64,000 bases of DNA, from assembly GCA_018240595.1 (NCBI GenBank), contig JAFEFL010000043.1, forward strand, positions 62,001-126,000, in the 5' to 3' direction. A model generated the notes under the pieces. The model did not search any database, was not told the origin of the DNA, and saw nothing but the letters and a program-made list of their open reading frames with translations. The stretch is from Pseudomonadota bacterium (GTDB lineage: Bacteria; Pseudomonadota; Alphaproteobacteria; Rhizobiales; Xanthobacteraceae). Positions 35,829-45,266 of this stretch are shown here, one piece after another. The first letter of the stretch is position 1, and the number at the start of each line of letters is the position of its first letter. The position numbers and the translations under genes are program-made.

Positions 35829-36899
35829 TCAATGCGCCGCGGATTCCAAGCCGCCGGCAAAATCGAGCACGACCTTGATGTCGTCGTCACGGCGCTCGAA
35901 TGCTTCGCTCCAACGCGACAATGGCACACGGCGCGTGATGAGGCGCGACAGCCATGCACGATCCGCCCTGGCGAGCGCGGCGGCAGCCGCGGCGTAATGG
36001 CGATGATTGGCGTTCACAGAGCCGAAAACTGTCTGGTTTTCGAGCACCATTGCCTGATTGAAGCCGCCGATGTCGAAAGAGACATCGTGGCCGGAGGCCG
36101 AGACACCGGCAAGACAAACGATGCCGGCCGCGGCTGCGCCACCAATGGTCTGTTGTACCACCGGCGCCGCGCCGGTGCACTCCAGCACGATGTCAGGATT
36201 GAGCCGCTGCAGATCGGGAAACTCGGTGTGATAGGTCGCGCCGAGATCTCGCGTGAGGCCCGGCTTCACGCCGCCTTTGTTGTGATCGTAGACATGCACA
36301 TCGAGTCCATGCTGCACGCCGATCATCGCCGCCAGGAGGCCAATAGGACCGGCGCCGGTGATCAGCGCCGCGCGCGGGCGCCACGCAGCGCCGCGGTTGC
36401 CGATGCGCAGACATTGCTCCCAGGCCTTGGCAACGACCGATGTCGGCTCCATCAGCACGCCGAGCGTGTTCAGCGAAGGGTCGAGCTTGACTGCAAATTC
36501 CGGTTCTATGCGGAATTGCTCGCTGCCATAGCCATTGCGCGCCTTGATGCCGCGCTCGGTGTAACGGCCGTTGCGGCACATGTCCCATTCGCCGGCGGCG
36601 CAGGCCGGGCACGGCACCGGATCCGGCCGACGCACAATGCCGACGACGAGATCGCCCGGCCGCAGACCCGATCCTTCCGGCGCCGTCTCGACGCGGCCCA
36701 GCGACTCGTGGCCGATGATGAGACGCTCCTCGCCGGCCGGCGCCGTGCCGTAATCGCCGGCGATGATTTCACGATCGGTACCGCACAGCCCGAGCGCGAT
36801 CGTGCGCACCAGCACTTCGCCGTCGCTCGCCGGCGGCGGCGGCACGTTTTCCAGGTTGATGGAATTGGGTTTGCCGGGGTGAACGGTCAGAGCAAGCAT
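35829..36899 (-). CDS. Glucose 1-dehydrogenase-like zinc-type MDR enzyme
   Basis: The 356-residue medium-chain dehydrogenase matches archaeal-type glucose/galactose dehydrogenases. It has the catalytic zinc region GLCGTDREI and GHESLGRV, a structural-zinc loop with cysteines in CPACAAGEWDMC, and the Rossmann fold ITGAGPIGLLAAMIG. The C-terminal domain starts near GGFNQAMVLENQTVFGSVNANRRHY-type sequence found in this subgroup. It would oxidise glucose to gluconolactone with NAD(P). It is the first gene of a pair with the GH15 gene, 16 bases apart. Confidence 0.87.
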   Translation of the reverse strand: MLALTVHPGKPNSINLENVPPPPASDGEVLVRTIALGLCGTDREIIAGDYGTAPAGEERLIIGHESLGRVETAPEGSGLRPGDLVVGIVRRPDPVPCPACAAGEWDMCRNGRYTERGIKARNGYGSEQFRIEPEFAVKLDPSLNTLGVLMEPTSVVAKAWEQCLRIGNRGAAWRPRAALITGAGPIGLLAAMIGVQHGLDVHVYDHNKGGVKPGLTRDLGATYHTEFPDLQRLNPDIVLECTGAAPVVQQTIGGAAAAGIVCLAGVSASGHDVSFDIGGFNQAMVLENQTVFGSVNANHRHYAAAAAALARADRAWLSRLITRRVPLSRWSEAFERRDDDIKVVLDFAGGLESAAH

Positions 36900-36926
36900 T
36901 GGACCAGGTCAATTATCGTCCCCGCA

Positions 36927-37730
36927 CTATATAAGCACGGAACCGGGCACGGGTTCCCGAACACGCAGCAATGTCACCGCCTGCGTGCGATTGTCGCGGA
37001 GGAAGCGCGGCAGCGGCTGATCAAGCACGCGACCGCGGCTTTCGGCGGCGTGGCGGAGCCACAAGCCACCCGCGCTGTCGACGACAATAAAGCCGGAGTG
37101 AAAGTAATCGAGGCTCGGGCGGCGCGACAGGAAACCAATGATGTCGCCGGTCGCAAGCAGCGTCCTGTTCTCGAGCAGGGCGGCCACCGGCAGAGCCGCC
37201 ATCGTCGCGCGATGCGGCGGCAGAAAGCGTTCGGAGGTCAGCCGCTTGTTCACCACCGTGCTGCCCGGCAGCAGCAATGGGCGGCACACCCTGTTGGCGA
37301 CATTGTTGGTGCACCAGTCGGCGAAATAGTGATTGCGCGCGTGCCATTCGACTTCGCCATCGCGATAGCGGATCAGGCGCAGTTGCGATTGGAATTGCGA
37401 CGCATCGTGCGATCGCGCCGCTGCCAGCACGGTCTCCAGGAACGTGACGCAATCGAACACGTCGTCGCGCACCACCAGCCGTTCCGGCTGGCGCGGCCCG
37501 CCGATCAACGTATACGCCCGATAAGGCGAGCCAAGCAGCGCATGCGAGATGAAGGCGAGCCGTTGCCCGATCGCTGGCAGGTGCGAGGCTTCACCGATCA
37601 GTCGCGTAATGCGGGCATCGCGCACCGGCGTCGGCGAAAGCGCTTGCGCGGAGCCGACGCCCCTCATCGCCGCCGCACCGCCGGCGATGGCGGCCAGCAT
37701 GTTGCGTCGGGTGATGGCGGCCGGTGTCAT
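36927..37730 (-). CDS. DUF1460 protein with Tat signal
   Basis: The 267-residue protein begins with a Tat-type signal (TRRNMLAAIAGGAAAM; cleavage near AQA). The mature part fits DUF1460, an NlpC/P60-like cysteine amidase fold: the likely nucleophile is in DDVFDCVTFLETVLA, and a His follows in DYFHSGFIV. Such proteins are predicted N-acetylmuramoyl-L-alanine amidases or lipid acyl hydrolases in the periplasm. It starts 9 bases after the Vgb-like gene, so they are probably co-transcribed. Confidence 0.85.
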   Translation of the reverse strand: MTPAAITRRNMLAAIAGGAAAMRGVGSAQALSPTPVRDARITRLIGEASHLPAIGQRLAFISHALLGSPYRAYTLIGGPRQPERLVVRDDVFDCVTFLETVLAAARSHDASQFQSQLRLIRYRDGEVEWHARNHYFADWCTNNVANRVCRPLLLPGSTVVNKRLTSERFLPPHRATMAALPVAALLENRTLLATGDIIGFLSRRPSLDYFHSGFIVVDSAGGLWLRHAAESRGRVLDQPLPRFLRDNRTQAVTLLRVREPVPGSVLI

Positions 37731-37739
37731 GCGTCGCCG

Positions 37740-38693
37740 CTAGTCCCGGATCACGACCAGCCGGTCGGTGCCAGATTCGGCGGCCCATAATTCGCCGGGC
37801 CTGCCGAGCATCTGGCGCACATCGGCGCGCTTGCGATTGCTGGCGAAGCGTTCGAACTTTTCCGTTGCTGGATCGAAGCGCAGGATCGCGTTGGAATTCC
37901 AGTCTGACAGCCAGACCTTGTCCTTGTCATCGACGAAAACGGCATAGGCGCCGTTGTCGGCGTCCGGCATTTTCCACACGCGCCACACCTTGTTGAGCGG
38001 ATCGTAGCGACCGACCTCGCCCGTGTTCCAGAAGCTCACCCAAAGGATGTTCTTGGAGTCCGACCAGATGCGGCGTGGGCCGACGCCGGGCCGCGGCGGC
38101 GCCACCACCAGCGCATCGCCGGACACGGTGTCGATCTTGGCGATGTGGTCGCCGGCGAGCGAGGCGTACCAGACCTCGCCGTTCGGGGTCGTGGTGATGC
38201 CATAGGGCCCGACGCCCTTCGGCGCCTTCCAAGCATCGACCTTGCCGCTCGCCGGATCGACGCGGCCATAAACGCCGTTCTGTCCGGTGAACCACAGCAC
38301 GCCCTTGCGGTCGAAGGTCGCGGTGTTGAGATTGGCGTTCGGGAATGCCGCCGGAAGCGGAAAGGCCTTCACCGCGCCGGTGGTCGCATCGTAACGCACG
38401 ATCGCATTGAGGCCGCCGTCGGTGATCCAGGCAGCGCGGTCCGGCCCGAGGATGACGCCATGCGGCGCCGAGTCGGCGCCGAGCGGCACCTGGGTCACCT
38501 TGCCGGTCTTCGGATCGAGAATGCCGAGCGCGCCCTGACGCTGCGCGGTGTACCAGACGTGGCCGTCAGGCGCCGGCGCAACGTCGTGCGGATGCGCACC
38601 CTTGGTCACCTCGAAATAGGAGGCTTCCGCCGCCGGCGCCGGGCGTGCCGTCAGCGCCATCACCGCCACTGCCGCCATCACGAACGGAATCAT
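37740..38693 (-). CDS. Vgb-like (streptogramin lyase family) secreted beta-propeller
   Basis: The start at 38693 follows GGAGAACGACC and gives a signal peptide (about 1-22, cleavage after APA). The 317-residue product is built from about six or seven blade repeats of the type GHVWYTAQ, AAWITDGG, VLWFTGQNG, EVWYASLAG, ILWVSFWN and KVWLSDWN. This matches the virginiamycin B lyase/gluconolactonase-like propeller family; in most bacteria these are periplasmic with unknown substrates rather than antibiotic resistance enzymes. It follows moaE by 13 bases. Confidence 0.85.
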   Translation of the reverse strand: MIPFVMAAVAVMALTARPAPAAEASYFEVTKGAHPHDVAPAPDGHVWYTAQRQGALGILDPKTGKVTQVPLGADSAPHGVILGPDRAAWITDGGLNAIVRYDATTGAVKAFPLPAAFPNANLNTATFDRKGVLWFTGQNGVYGRVDPASGKVDAWKAPKGVGPYGITTTPNGEVWYASLAGDHIAKIDTVSGDALVVAPPRPGVGPRRIWSDSKNILWVSFWNTGEVGRYDPLNKVWRVWKMPDADNGAYAVFVDDKDKVWLSDWNSNAILRFDPATEKFERFASNRKRADVRQMLGRPGELWAAESGTDRLVVIRD

Positions 38694-38706
38694 GGTCGTT
38701 CTCCGG

Positions 38707-39207
38707 CTATTCGGCGGCCTGATCGTTCGATCCGCCGGACCTTGTCCAGCGCGCGGCCGCCTTATCGTCATCGGCCTTGGCCTCAACCCAGTTCCTGCCG
38801 CTGGCCTTCTCCACCTGCTTCCAGAACGGCGCCCGGGTCTTGAGATAGTCCATCAGGAAATCGGCGGCGGCAAAAGCGGCGGCGCGATGCGACGATGCCG
38901 TCGCCACCATCATGATGTCGTCGCCCGGCGCGATTCGGCCATAGCGGTGGATGACAACGGCGCCGGTGAGCGGCCAGCGCTGGGCGGCCTCGGCGACGTG
39001 GCTCTCGATCTCGGCTTCCGCCATGCCGGGGTAATGCTCGAGGGTCAGCGCGGCGATAGGCTCGCCGTTCTCCTCGCCGCGGCAGATGCCGGTGAAGGTA
39101 ACCAGCGCGCCGACATCGGTGCGCCCGCGCGTCAACGCCGCCGTTTCGGCGGCGACGTCGAAGGGCTCGCTTTGGACCTTGACCGTGATGGTGGCCGGCA
39201 TGGCCAT
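38707..39207 (-). CDS. moaE: Molybdopterin synthase catalytic subunit MoaE
   Basis: The 166-residue protein has the MoaE core: GALVTFTGICRGEENG, LEHYPGMAEAEI, VVIHRYGRIAPGDDIMMV, SSHRAAAFAAADFLMDYLKTRAPFWKQ, and the late GRNWVEAK lysine region. With MoaD it inserts two sulfurs into precursor Z to make molybdopterin. The C-terminus carries a Lys/Ser/Gly-rich extension. It lies 41 bases after moaD on the same strand. Confidence 0.97.
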   Translation of the reverse strand: MAMPATITVKVQSEPFDVAAETAALTRGRTDVGALVTFTGICRGEENGEPIAALTLEHYPGMAEAEIESHVAEAAQRWPLTGAVVIHRYGRIAPGDDIMMVATASSHRAAAFAAADFLMDYLKTRAPFWKQVEKASGRNWVEAKADDDKAAARWTRSGGSNDQAAE

Positions 39208-39248
39208 AATCTAGTGTATGGCGCGCACCGCGTCACCCGCCCGGGCGC

Positions 39249-39506
39249 CTAGCCCCCCGTCATCGGCGGGAAAAACGCGATCTCCTTCGCGCCGGCGATC
39301 GCCGCCTGCGGCTTCACATGACGGCGGTCGATGGCGGCGCGGATGACTTTCGGGTTCTCGAAGGCGTGGGCGTATTCCTCGCCGCGGCCGGCCAGCCAGG
39401 TCATCAGGTCGCCAATGGTCGCGACGCCGCCGGGGAGCTCGACCTCCTCCTCCGGCTTGCCGATGCGCTCGCGCACCCAGGCGAAATAGCGCAGCTTGAT
39501 GGCCAT
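39249..39506 (-). CDS. moaD: Molybdopterin synthase sulfur carrier subunit MoaD
   Basis: The protein is a typical 85-residue MoaD: IKLRYFAWVRERIG at the start and the essential C-terminal Gly-Gly (FPPMTGG) that is thiocarboxylated. It has a beta-grasp fold. The true start is the ATG at 39506; a longer frame reading to 39992 is the wrong frame of pgsA. It lies 11 bases after pgsA and 41 before moaE. Confidence 0.96.
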   Translation of the reverse strand: MAIKLRYFAWVRERIGKPEEEVELPGGVATIGDLMTWLAGRGEEYAHAFENPKVIRAAIDRRHVKPQAAIAGAKEIAFFPPMTGG

Positions 39507-39517
39507 CGTCGTGTCGC

Positions 39518-40126
39518 TCAGTCCTCGATCATGTGGCGCAGCCCGGCTCTGAGATAATCCCAGCCGGTGTAAAGCGTCAGGATCGCCGCCAGCCACAATA
39601 ACGTGATGCCGACCTCGATGGTGAAGGGCAGCACCTTCTCGCCCGCCTCGCCGGCGATGAGGAAACCGATGGCGAAGAGCTGGACGAAGGTCTTCCACTT
39701 GGCGAGCGTCGTCACCGGCACGCCGACGCGCAGCTCGGCGAGGTACTCGCGCAGGCCCGACACCAGCACTTCGCGGCACAAGATGATGATGGCGGCGAGC
39801 AGCGCCCAGCCCCGGATCGTGGTTCCCGCCGCCAGCATCAGCAGGCTGGAGGCGACCAGCAGCTTGTCGGCGATCGGATCGAGCATGCGGCCGAGCGAGG
39901 ACTGCTGGCCCCAGGCGCGCGCCAGATAGCCGTCGAAGAAATCGGTCACCGCGGCGGCGATGAACACCGCGAGCGCGACCCAGCGCAGCCACAATCCGCC
40001 ATTCATCAGGCTCTGCCAGAACAGCAGGCCGACGACCACCGGCACCGCGGCGATGCGCGCGTAGGTCAGAATATTCGGCAGCGACAGCGGATTCGCCGGC
40101 AGCCTGGTGGATTGGGTGGCGTTCAT
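39518..40126 (-). CDS. pgsA: CDP-diacylglycerol--glycerol-3-phosphate 3-phosphatidyltransferase PgsA
   Basis: The start is the ATG at 40126 (MNATQSTRLPANPLSLPN), giving 202 residues; an upstream ATG at 40156 is less like the family. It has about five transmembrane helices and the full CDP-alcohol phosphotransferase motif DFFDGYLARAW...GRMLDPIADK, where the Asp residues bind metal and CDP. It makes phosphatidylglycerophosphate, the first step to phosphatidylglycerol and cardiolipin. The pgsA-moaD-moaE order is conserved in rhizobia. Confidence 0.96.
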   Translation of the reverse strand: MNATQSTRLPANPLSLPNILTYARIAAVPVVVGLLFWQSLMNGGLWLRWVALAVFIAAAVTDFFDGYLARAWGQQSSLGRMLDPIADKLLVASSLLMLAAGTTIRGWALLAAIIILCREVLVSGLREYLAELRVGVPVTTLAKWKTFVQLFAIGFLIAGEAGEKVLPFTIEVGITLLWLAAILTLYTGWDYLRAGLRHMIED

Positions 40127-40211
40127 GCGGGTGACAAGGAACACCGCGACCGCCATCAGGTCAACCGCTCATGGCGATCACCCCGCATGCGGCCGCGGAA
40201 GAGTTTTACCG

Positions 40212-41102
40212 CTACTCGATCGGAGCTCTCGGCAGCCGGGCGACGCCGGGCTCCATCACGAAAGTCTGATCCAGCGAATACCATTCCCCGCTCACGTCCG
40301 GAGCCGGCGCGGCGCCCTCGCGGCGGATGAAATCGCCGATCAGCGCGCGGGTGACGCCGAACTGCACGTCGGTCTCGAGCTTGTCGTCGTCCGGGGTGTA
40401 GATTTGCGAGATGTGGGTTTTGAACCCCTCCTTGAAGATCAGGAAATGCAGATGCGCCGGCCGGTAATTGTGGCGCCCGGCATGGCGCAAGAGATCGCCG
40501 ACCGGACCATCGACCGGGATCGGATAGCCTGCCGGCTTGACGCTGCGGAAGCCGAAGCGCCCCTGCGCGTCGGTGGTGAATTTGCCGCGCAGATTCATGT
40601 CGGCCTGGTTCGGGTCCTGCTGCTCGTAGAAGCCTTCCGGCGAGGAATGCCAGACATCGACCTCGGCGCCGGCGACCGGATGGCCGTGGCCGTCCTTGAC
40701 CGTTGCGGTGACGAACAGCGCCGGGCCGGGCGTCGGCGAGCGCACGATCGAGCCGCCATTCTCCGTGCGCGGCGAATTCAGCCGCCAGAACGGTCCGAGC
40801 AGGTTCGCCGTGGTCTCGGTCTGGCCGTTATTGCCATTGTTGAGCAGGCACACCAGCGCCGAGAAACCCAGCGAACCGCACATCAGCACCACTTCATTGT
40901 GCGTGGCGCCCGTCATCTGGCCGAGTTTGGCGACGATCGCCGCGCCTTTGTGGAATTCCTCCTCGGTGAGATGCACCTCGCGGGCGAAGGCATGCAGGTG
41001 CTTGACCAGCGCCGCGACGATCTCGCGCAGCCGCGGATCATCGATCTTGCTATAGGCATCGAGCACCACCGGCGTGACGTCGGCTTGCGATTTGATGATC
41101 AT
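40212..41102 (-). CDS. Intradiol ring-cleavage dioxygenase (hydroxyquinol/catechol 1,2-dioxygenase-like)
   Basis: The 296-residue enzyme has an N-terminal helical domain (about 1-95; ALVKHLHAFAREVHLTEEEF) and a beta-sandwich with the ferric-iron ligands: Tyr in EGFYEQQ, Tyr in GYPIPVDGPVG, and two His in YRPAHLHF. It inserts O2 between two ring hydroxyls. The pattern is closest to hydroxyquinol 1,2-dioxygenases, but the substrate is not certain. It begins behind GGGAAGCG, 31 bases after uvrC, and sits between uvrC and pgsA, an unusual place for a catabolic gene. No maleylacetate reductase or regulator is adjacent. Confidence 0.9.
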   Translation of the reverse strand: MIIKSQADVTPVVLDAYSKIDDPRLREIVAALVKHLHAFAREVHLTEEEFHKGAAIVAKLGQMTGATHNEVVLMCGSLGFSALVCLLNNGNNGQTETTANLLGPFWRLNSPRTENGGSIVRSPTPGPALFVTATVKDGHGHPVAGAEVDVWHSSPEGFYEQQDPNQADMNLRGKFTTDAQGRFGFRSVKPAGYPIPVDGPVGDLLRHAGRHNYRPAHLHFLIFKEGFKTHISQIYTPDDDKLETDVQFGVTRALIGDFIRREGAAPAPDVSGEWYSLDQTFVMEPGVARLPRAPIE

Positions 41103-41133
41103 CGCTTCCCTACCCCGTTCTTCTTACGCGCCG

Positions 41134-43164
41134 CTACTTCGCCGGCGCCTTATCGTGGAAGAACTCATATATCTTTCGCGCCATCTCCGCATTAATTCCC
41201 GACACATGCTGCAGATCGGCGATGCTGGCCCGCTCGATCGCCTTGAGCGTGCCGAAGTGGCGCAGCAGCGCGCTCTTGCGGGTTGGCCCGATCCCCTCGA
41301 TCTCCTGCAGACCGGATTCGCGAATGTCTTTCTTGCGCCGCGTGCGGTGCGAGCCGATGGCGAAGCGGTGGGCTTCGTCGCGCAGCCGCTCGACGAAATA
41401 CAATACCGGATCGCGCGGCGGCAGCTTGAACGGCGCCTTGCCCGGCATGAAGAAGGTCTCGCGTCCGGCCTCGCGGTCGCGGCCCTTGGCGATGGAGACC
41501 AGCGGCACGTCGGTGACGCCCATTTCGGCGAGCGTCTCCTGCGCCGCGCTCAATTGGCCCTGCCCACCGTCGATCAACAGCAGGTCGGGCCAGGGCGAGT
41601 CGGCGGGCTCCTCGCTCGAATCCATCGGCGGCGCTCCCGCCATTGCCGCGGCCGCGGTGACGTCCACCGTACCGCGCGGATTTTCCGCCAGCAGCCGCTT
41701 GAACCGCCGCTGCAGCACCTCGCGCATCATGCCAAAGTCGTCGCCCGGCGTGATGTCGGTCGAGCGGATATTGAACTTGCGGTACTGGTTCTTGCGGAAG
41801 CCTTCCGGCCCCGCGACGATCATGCCGCCGACCGCATTGGTGCCGGCGATGTGGCTGTTGTCGTAGACTTCGATGCGCTGCGGCGGCTTCGCCAGGCCGA
41901 AGGCTTCGGTCAGCGCCGCGAACAGCCGCTGCTGCGACGCCGTGTCGGCGAGCTTGCGGCCGAGCGCCTCGCGCGCATTGGCCATCGCATGCATGACGAG
42001 ATCCTTGCGCTCGCCGCGCTGCGGCAGCGCCACCTCGACCTTGCGCTCGCTCTTTGCCGTCAGCGCATCGGCAAGCAACCCACGTTCGTCGAACTCGTGC
42101 GAGACGAGGATGAGGCGCGGCGCCGGCTTGTCGTCATAGAACTGCGCCAGGAAGGCGCTGAGCACCTCGCCAGGGCCGAGCGCGCGATCGGCCTTCGGGA
42201 AATAGGCGCGATTGCCCCAGTTCTGCCCGGTGCGGAAGAAGAACACTTCGACGCAGGAATAACCGCCGTCCTGGTGCACGGCGAAGACGTCGGCTTCCTC
42301 GATGGTGCGCGGGTTGATGCCCTGCGTCGAGGTGATCGCCGATAGCGCGGCCAGACGATCGCGATAGATCGCGGCGCGTTCGAAATCGAGCGCCTGCGAG
42401 GCCTGATCCATTTCGGTCGCCAGTTCCTTCTGCACGTTGCGGCTCTTGCCGTCGAGGAAGGCGTTGGCCCCGCGCACCAGTTCGGCATAGCCTTTGAAGT
42501 CGATCTCCTGCGTGCATGGTCCCGAGCAGCGTTTGATCTGATAGAGCAGGCATGGCCGCGACCGGGACTCGAAGAACGAGTCCGAGCAGTTGCGCAGCAG
42601 GAAGGCGCGCTGCAGCGCATTGATGGTGCGATTGACCGCGCCGGCATTGGCGAACGGCCCGTAGTAATGGCCGGGCCGCGTGCGCGCGCCGCGGTGCTTG
42701 AGGATCTGCGGCGCCCAGTGGTCCGACGTGATCAGTATGTAAGGAAACGACTTGTCGTCGCGCAGCAGTACGTTGAAGCGCGGCCGCAGGCGCTTGATCA
42801 GGTTGGCCTCGAGCAGCAGCGCCTCGGTCTCGGTCGCGGTGGAGACGAACTCCATCGTCACCGTCGCCGAGATCATTCGCGCGATGCGCGCGTCGTAGGC
42901 GATCGGCCGCGTATAGCTGGCGACGCGCTTCCTGATGCTCTTGGCCTTGCCGACATAGAGCACGTCGCCCTTGACGTCGATCATGCGGTAGACGCCCGGG
43001 CCGGCCGGCGCGTGCTTGACGGCGCGCGCAATCGCCGCCCGGCCGTGCGCCAGCGTGCCCGCCTCCGCTTCCGGCTCGCTCAGTTCGAGTTCGGGCAGCG
43101 TCGGCGCGTCGTCGTCCTCGCGCAATTCGCTGTCCGGATCGATGTCTTTCTTGCCGCCATTCAT
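41134..43164 (-). CDS. uvrC: Excinuclease ABC subunit C UvrC
   Basis: The 676-residue nuclease has an acidic N-terminal extension (about 1-45), the GIY-YIG domain (about 52-130; [21 protein letters not shown]) for the 3' incision, a UVR segment around 240, the RNase H-like endonuclease domain ([32 protein letters not shown]) for the 5' incision, and C-terminal helix-hairpin-helix motifs ([13 protein letters not shown]). It acts with UvrA/B in nucleotide excision repair. Its clustering with pgsA-moaDE is conserved in rhizobia. Confidence 0.97.
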   Translation of the reverse strand: MNGGKKDIDPDSELREDDDAPTLPELELSEPEAEAGTLAHGRAAIARAVKHAPAGPGVYRMIDVKGDVLYVGKAKSIRKRVASYTRPIAYDARIARMISATVTMEFVSTATETEALLLEANLIKRLRPRFNVLLRDDKSFPYILITSDHWAPQILKHRGARTRPGHYYGPFANAGAVNRTINALQRAFLLRNCSDSFFESRSRPCLLYQIKRCSGPCTQEIDFKGYAELVRGANAFLDGKSRNVQKELATEMDQASQALDFERAAIYRDRLAALSAITSTQGINPRTIEEADVFAVHQDGGYSCVEVFFFRTGQNWGNRAYFPKADRALGPGEVLSAFLAQFYDDKPAPRLILVSHEFDERGLLADALTAKSERKVEVALPQRGERKDLVMHAMANAREALGRKLADTASQQRLFAALTEAFGLAKPPQRIEVYDNSHIAGTNAVGGMIVAGPEGFRKNQYRKFNIRSTDITPGDDFGMMREVLQRRFKRLLAENPRGTVDVTAAAAMAGAPPMDSSEEPADSPWPDLLLIDGGQGQLSAAQETLAEMGVTDVPLVSIAKGRDREAGRETFFMPGKAPFKLPPRDPVLYFVERLRDEAHRFAIGSHRTRRKKDIRESGLQEIEGIGPTRKSALLRHFGTLKAIERASIADLQHVSGINAEMARKIYEFFHDKAPAK

Positions 43165-43203
43165 GACTGAAATATAGGCCGTGCCGCGCTGTTCACCACT
43201 GCT

Positions 43204-43974
43204 CTACTCGGGCACATCGGCATCTGGCGTTTTCCACGCAAGGTGCTGGCCGCCATCCACAGCAATCGTGACGCCGCTCACGCTTGCCGCGCCGGCGAGA
43301 TAGACCACCGCCGCCGCGATCTCATTCGGCGTCGGTCCTCGGCCGAGCGGCATCAGCGCCGCCTGCTCGGCGAACTGCGCCGCGTTCTGCCGCGGGCTCG
43401 GCAGCGTCGGCCCCGGCGCGACCGCATTGACGCGCAGCGGCGCGAAAGCCTGCGCCAGCGTCGTCGTTGCATCATGCAGCGCGGTCTTGCTCAGAGCATA
43501 GGAGAAGAATTTCGGCGTCGGCCGCAGGACGCGCTGATCGACGATGTTGACGACCGACGATGAGGCATCGCGCGGCGCCTGCGCGGCGAATGCCTGAGCC
43601 AGGAACAACGGCGCCGTCAGATTGACCGCAAGCGTCCGTTCGAATGTCGCGCGCGTCATCGTGGCCGCGTCGTCCTCGTCGAACAGGCTCGCATTGTTGA
43701 CGAGCAACGTCAGGGCGCCGAATTTGGCCGCGGCGGCCGGGACGATGCGCGCCACCGCCGCTGCATCGGCAAGTTCGCCAGTCACCACCGCGGCGTGGCC
43801 GCCGTCACGCACGATCGCTGCGGCGAGCGCTTCGGCGTCGTCGCGCGACTTGTTGGCGTGAAGGACGACCGCGTAACCCTGGAGCGACAACGCTTGTGCG
43901 ATGGCGCGGCCGATGCGCCGCGCTGCCCCGGTAATCAGCGCCGCACGCGGCGCGTCTGTTGCTTGATGATCCAC
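43204..43974 (-). CDS. SDR family oxidoreductase, pteridine reductase (FolM)-like
   Basis: The 256-residue short-chain dehydrogenase has TGAARRIGRAIA, the TGxxxRxG cofactor loop typical of pteridine reductases rather than the usual TGxxxGxG, plus NNAS, the active Tyr-x3-Lys in YALSK, and a C-terminal GGQHLAW. Such FolM-like enzymes reduce dihydropteridines or folates with NADPH. It lies upstream of uvrC on the same strand, 39 bases away, so it may be co-transcribed with it. Confidence 0.88.
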   Translation of the reverse strand: MDHQATDAPRAALITGAARRIGRAIAQALSLQGYAVVLHANKSRDDAEALAAAIVRDGGHAAVVTGELADAAAVARIVPAAAAKFGALTLLVNNASLFDEDDAATMTRATFERTLAVNLTAPLFLAQAFAAQAPRDASSSVVNIVDQRVLRPTPKFFSYALSKTALHDATTTLAQAFAPLRVNAVAPGPTLPSPRQNAAQFAEQAALMPLGRGPTPNEIAAAVVYLAGAASVSGVTIAVDGGQHLAWKTPDADVPE

Positions 43975-44311
43975 GGCTCAATTCAGCTCGTCGTCGAACG
44001 ATTTTTAACCATACCGCATTCGCGGATGAAAACGGCCCTGCACTTTCCCTGCATTTGCCGGGCGGGGCAAGCCGGCATGGTAAACGCCCCGGAAAGCATA
44101 AAGCGCAACCGTTCCTTAGGGATAACGAGGCCTCAGGGTTAGCGGGTAATAACCGCTTAACTGACAAAGCGCGATAACTCGGCAACGAAAAATTGTCCAA
44201 GCTTGGCCACCACGCCGGCGGACGATTTCAACGAAGACTGCGGTGCTCGGCGCGAGACGCGCGTGGAATGAGCGTCGCGACCAAGACGCGTGAGTGCAGG
44301 TGGAGAGTAAG
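43975..44311. other. Intergenic region before the first beta-barrel gene
   Basis: This 337-base gap holds the divergent promoters of the SDR and the first Omp25-like gene. An imperfect dyad, GTTAGCGG-N6-CCGCTTAAC, lies at about 44137-44161. No gene is supported. Confidence 0.35.
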
Positions 44312-44929
44312 ATGAAGAAGCAAATTCTGGCGTTGACCGTGTTGGCCGTCGCGGCGGCGACTGGTGCCGCGACCGCCGCCGATCTGCCGCGCGGTTCCTA
44401 CTATTCGCAGCCCGCCCCCGGCTCCTACTACAACTGGGCCGGCTGGTACGCCGGCGCCATGGTTGGTTACCAATGGGGCGACGTGCCCGGCACCAACACC
44501 AAGCCGAGTGGCGTCCTTGGCGGCCTGACCGGCGGCTACAACTGGCAACAGGGTCAGTTCGTATTCGGCGGCGAAACCGATCTGCAATTGTCCGGCGCTG
44601 ACGACACCTTCGCGCCCTACAAGTTCTCGAACCCCTGGTTTGGCACCTTGCGCGGCCGTGTTGGCATGGCGTGGAACAACATTCTGTTCTATGGCACCGG
44701 CGGTCTTGCCTATGGCGGCCTCAAGGGCGAAAGCGGAGCTCTATCGGAATCCAAGACCCACATCGGTTGGACCCTCGGCCTCGGCGTCGAACTCGGCCTC
44801 GCCCGCCAGTGGTCGGCCAAGATCGAATATCTCTATGCCGATCTCGGCAACCGCGCCTACTCGATCACCGGCACCAGCAACGGTCTGGAGACCAACTTCA
44901 TCCGCGTCGGCGTGAACTATCACTTCTAG
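44312..44929 (+). CDS. Outer-membrane beta-barrel protein (Omp25/Omp31-like), first of three
   Basis: The start at 44312 follows GGAGAGTAAG; 205 residues. A signal peptide (to about ATAAD) is followed by the family opening YNWAGWYAGAMVGYQWG and an eight-stranded barrel ending in the C-terminal FIRVGVNYHF with terminal Phe, the BamA recognition signal. These small porin-like proteins stabilise the outer membrane in Rhizobium/Brucella relatives. It ends at its own strong terminator. It is the most divergent of the three neighbouring paralogues. Confidence 0.92.
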   Translation: MKKQILALTVLAVAAATGAATAADLPRGSYYSQPAPGSYYNWAGWYAGAMVGYQWGDVPGTNTKPSGVLGGLTGGYNWQQGQFVFGGETDLQLSGADDTFAPYKFSNPWFGTLRGRVGMAWNNILFYGTGGLAYGGLKGESGALSESKTHIGWTLGLGVELGLARQWSAKIEYLYADLGNRAYSITGTSNGLETNFIRVGVNYHF

Positions 44930-44967
44930 GCGCAGCGGCGGCCATCGCCCCGCTCCCGCACCTTCCA

Positions 44968-44998
44968 GGCCCCGGACGCCGCGTCCGGGGCCTTTTTT
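44968..44998 (+). terminator. Rho-independent terminator of the first beta-barrel gene
   Basis: GGCCCCGGACG-CCG-CGTCCGGGGCC followed by TTTTTT: a perfect 11-base stem, 38 bases after the stop. Confidence 0.95.
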
Positions 44999-45266
44999 CT
45001 CGGCCCTTCAAGTTATCGCAGAGCATGCTACGGTACTTTTCCTGTAAATACATCGTTAATTTACATGATACTCAGTATTCGCTGCGCCAGATCGTGGCAC
45101 TGAGCAGTCTAGATTGCGGCAACACAGTGACTTTTGATTGTCGCGCTCGTGTCGCCAATTTCCACATAACTTGTTGTTCTCTGTGACTTATTTGCACTAG
45201 ACGCACTTCAAAAAGCGAATACTGTGCGGCCAGGTTTTGTGGGGCTTCACGACGGAGAAGTTTGAG
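44999..45266. other. AT-rich promoter region of the second beta-barrel gene
   Basis: About 270 bases between the first terminator and the second gene, notably AT-rich at 45025-45080 and 45130-45230. It probably holds the promoter; no specific motif or gene is supported. Confidence 0.35.

Noticed and set aside
37740..38693. Vgb-like protein as an antibiotic resistance determinant
   Set aside because: It is a secreted propeller with a signal peptide in a housekeeping cluster; streptogramin lyase activity cannot be inferred from the fold.
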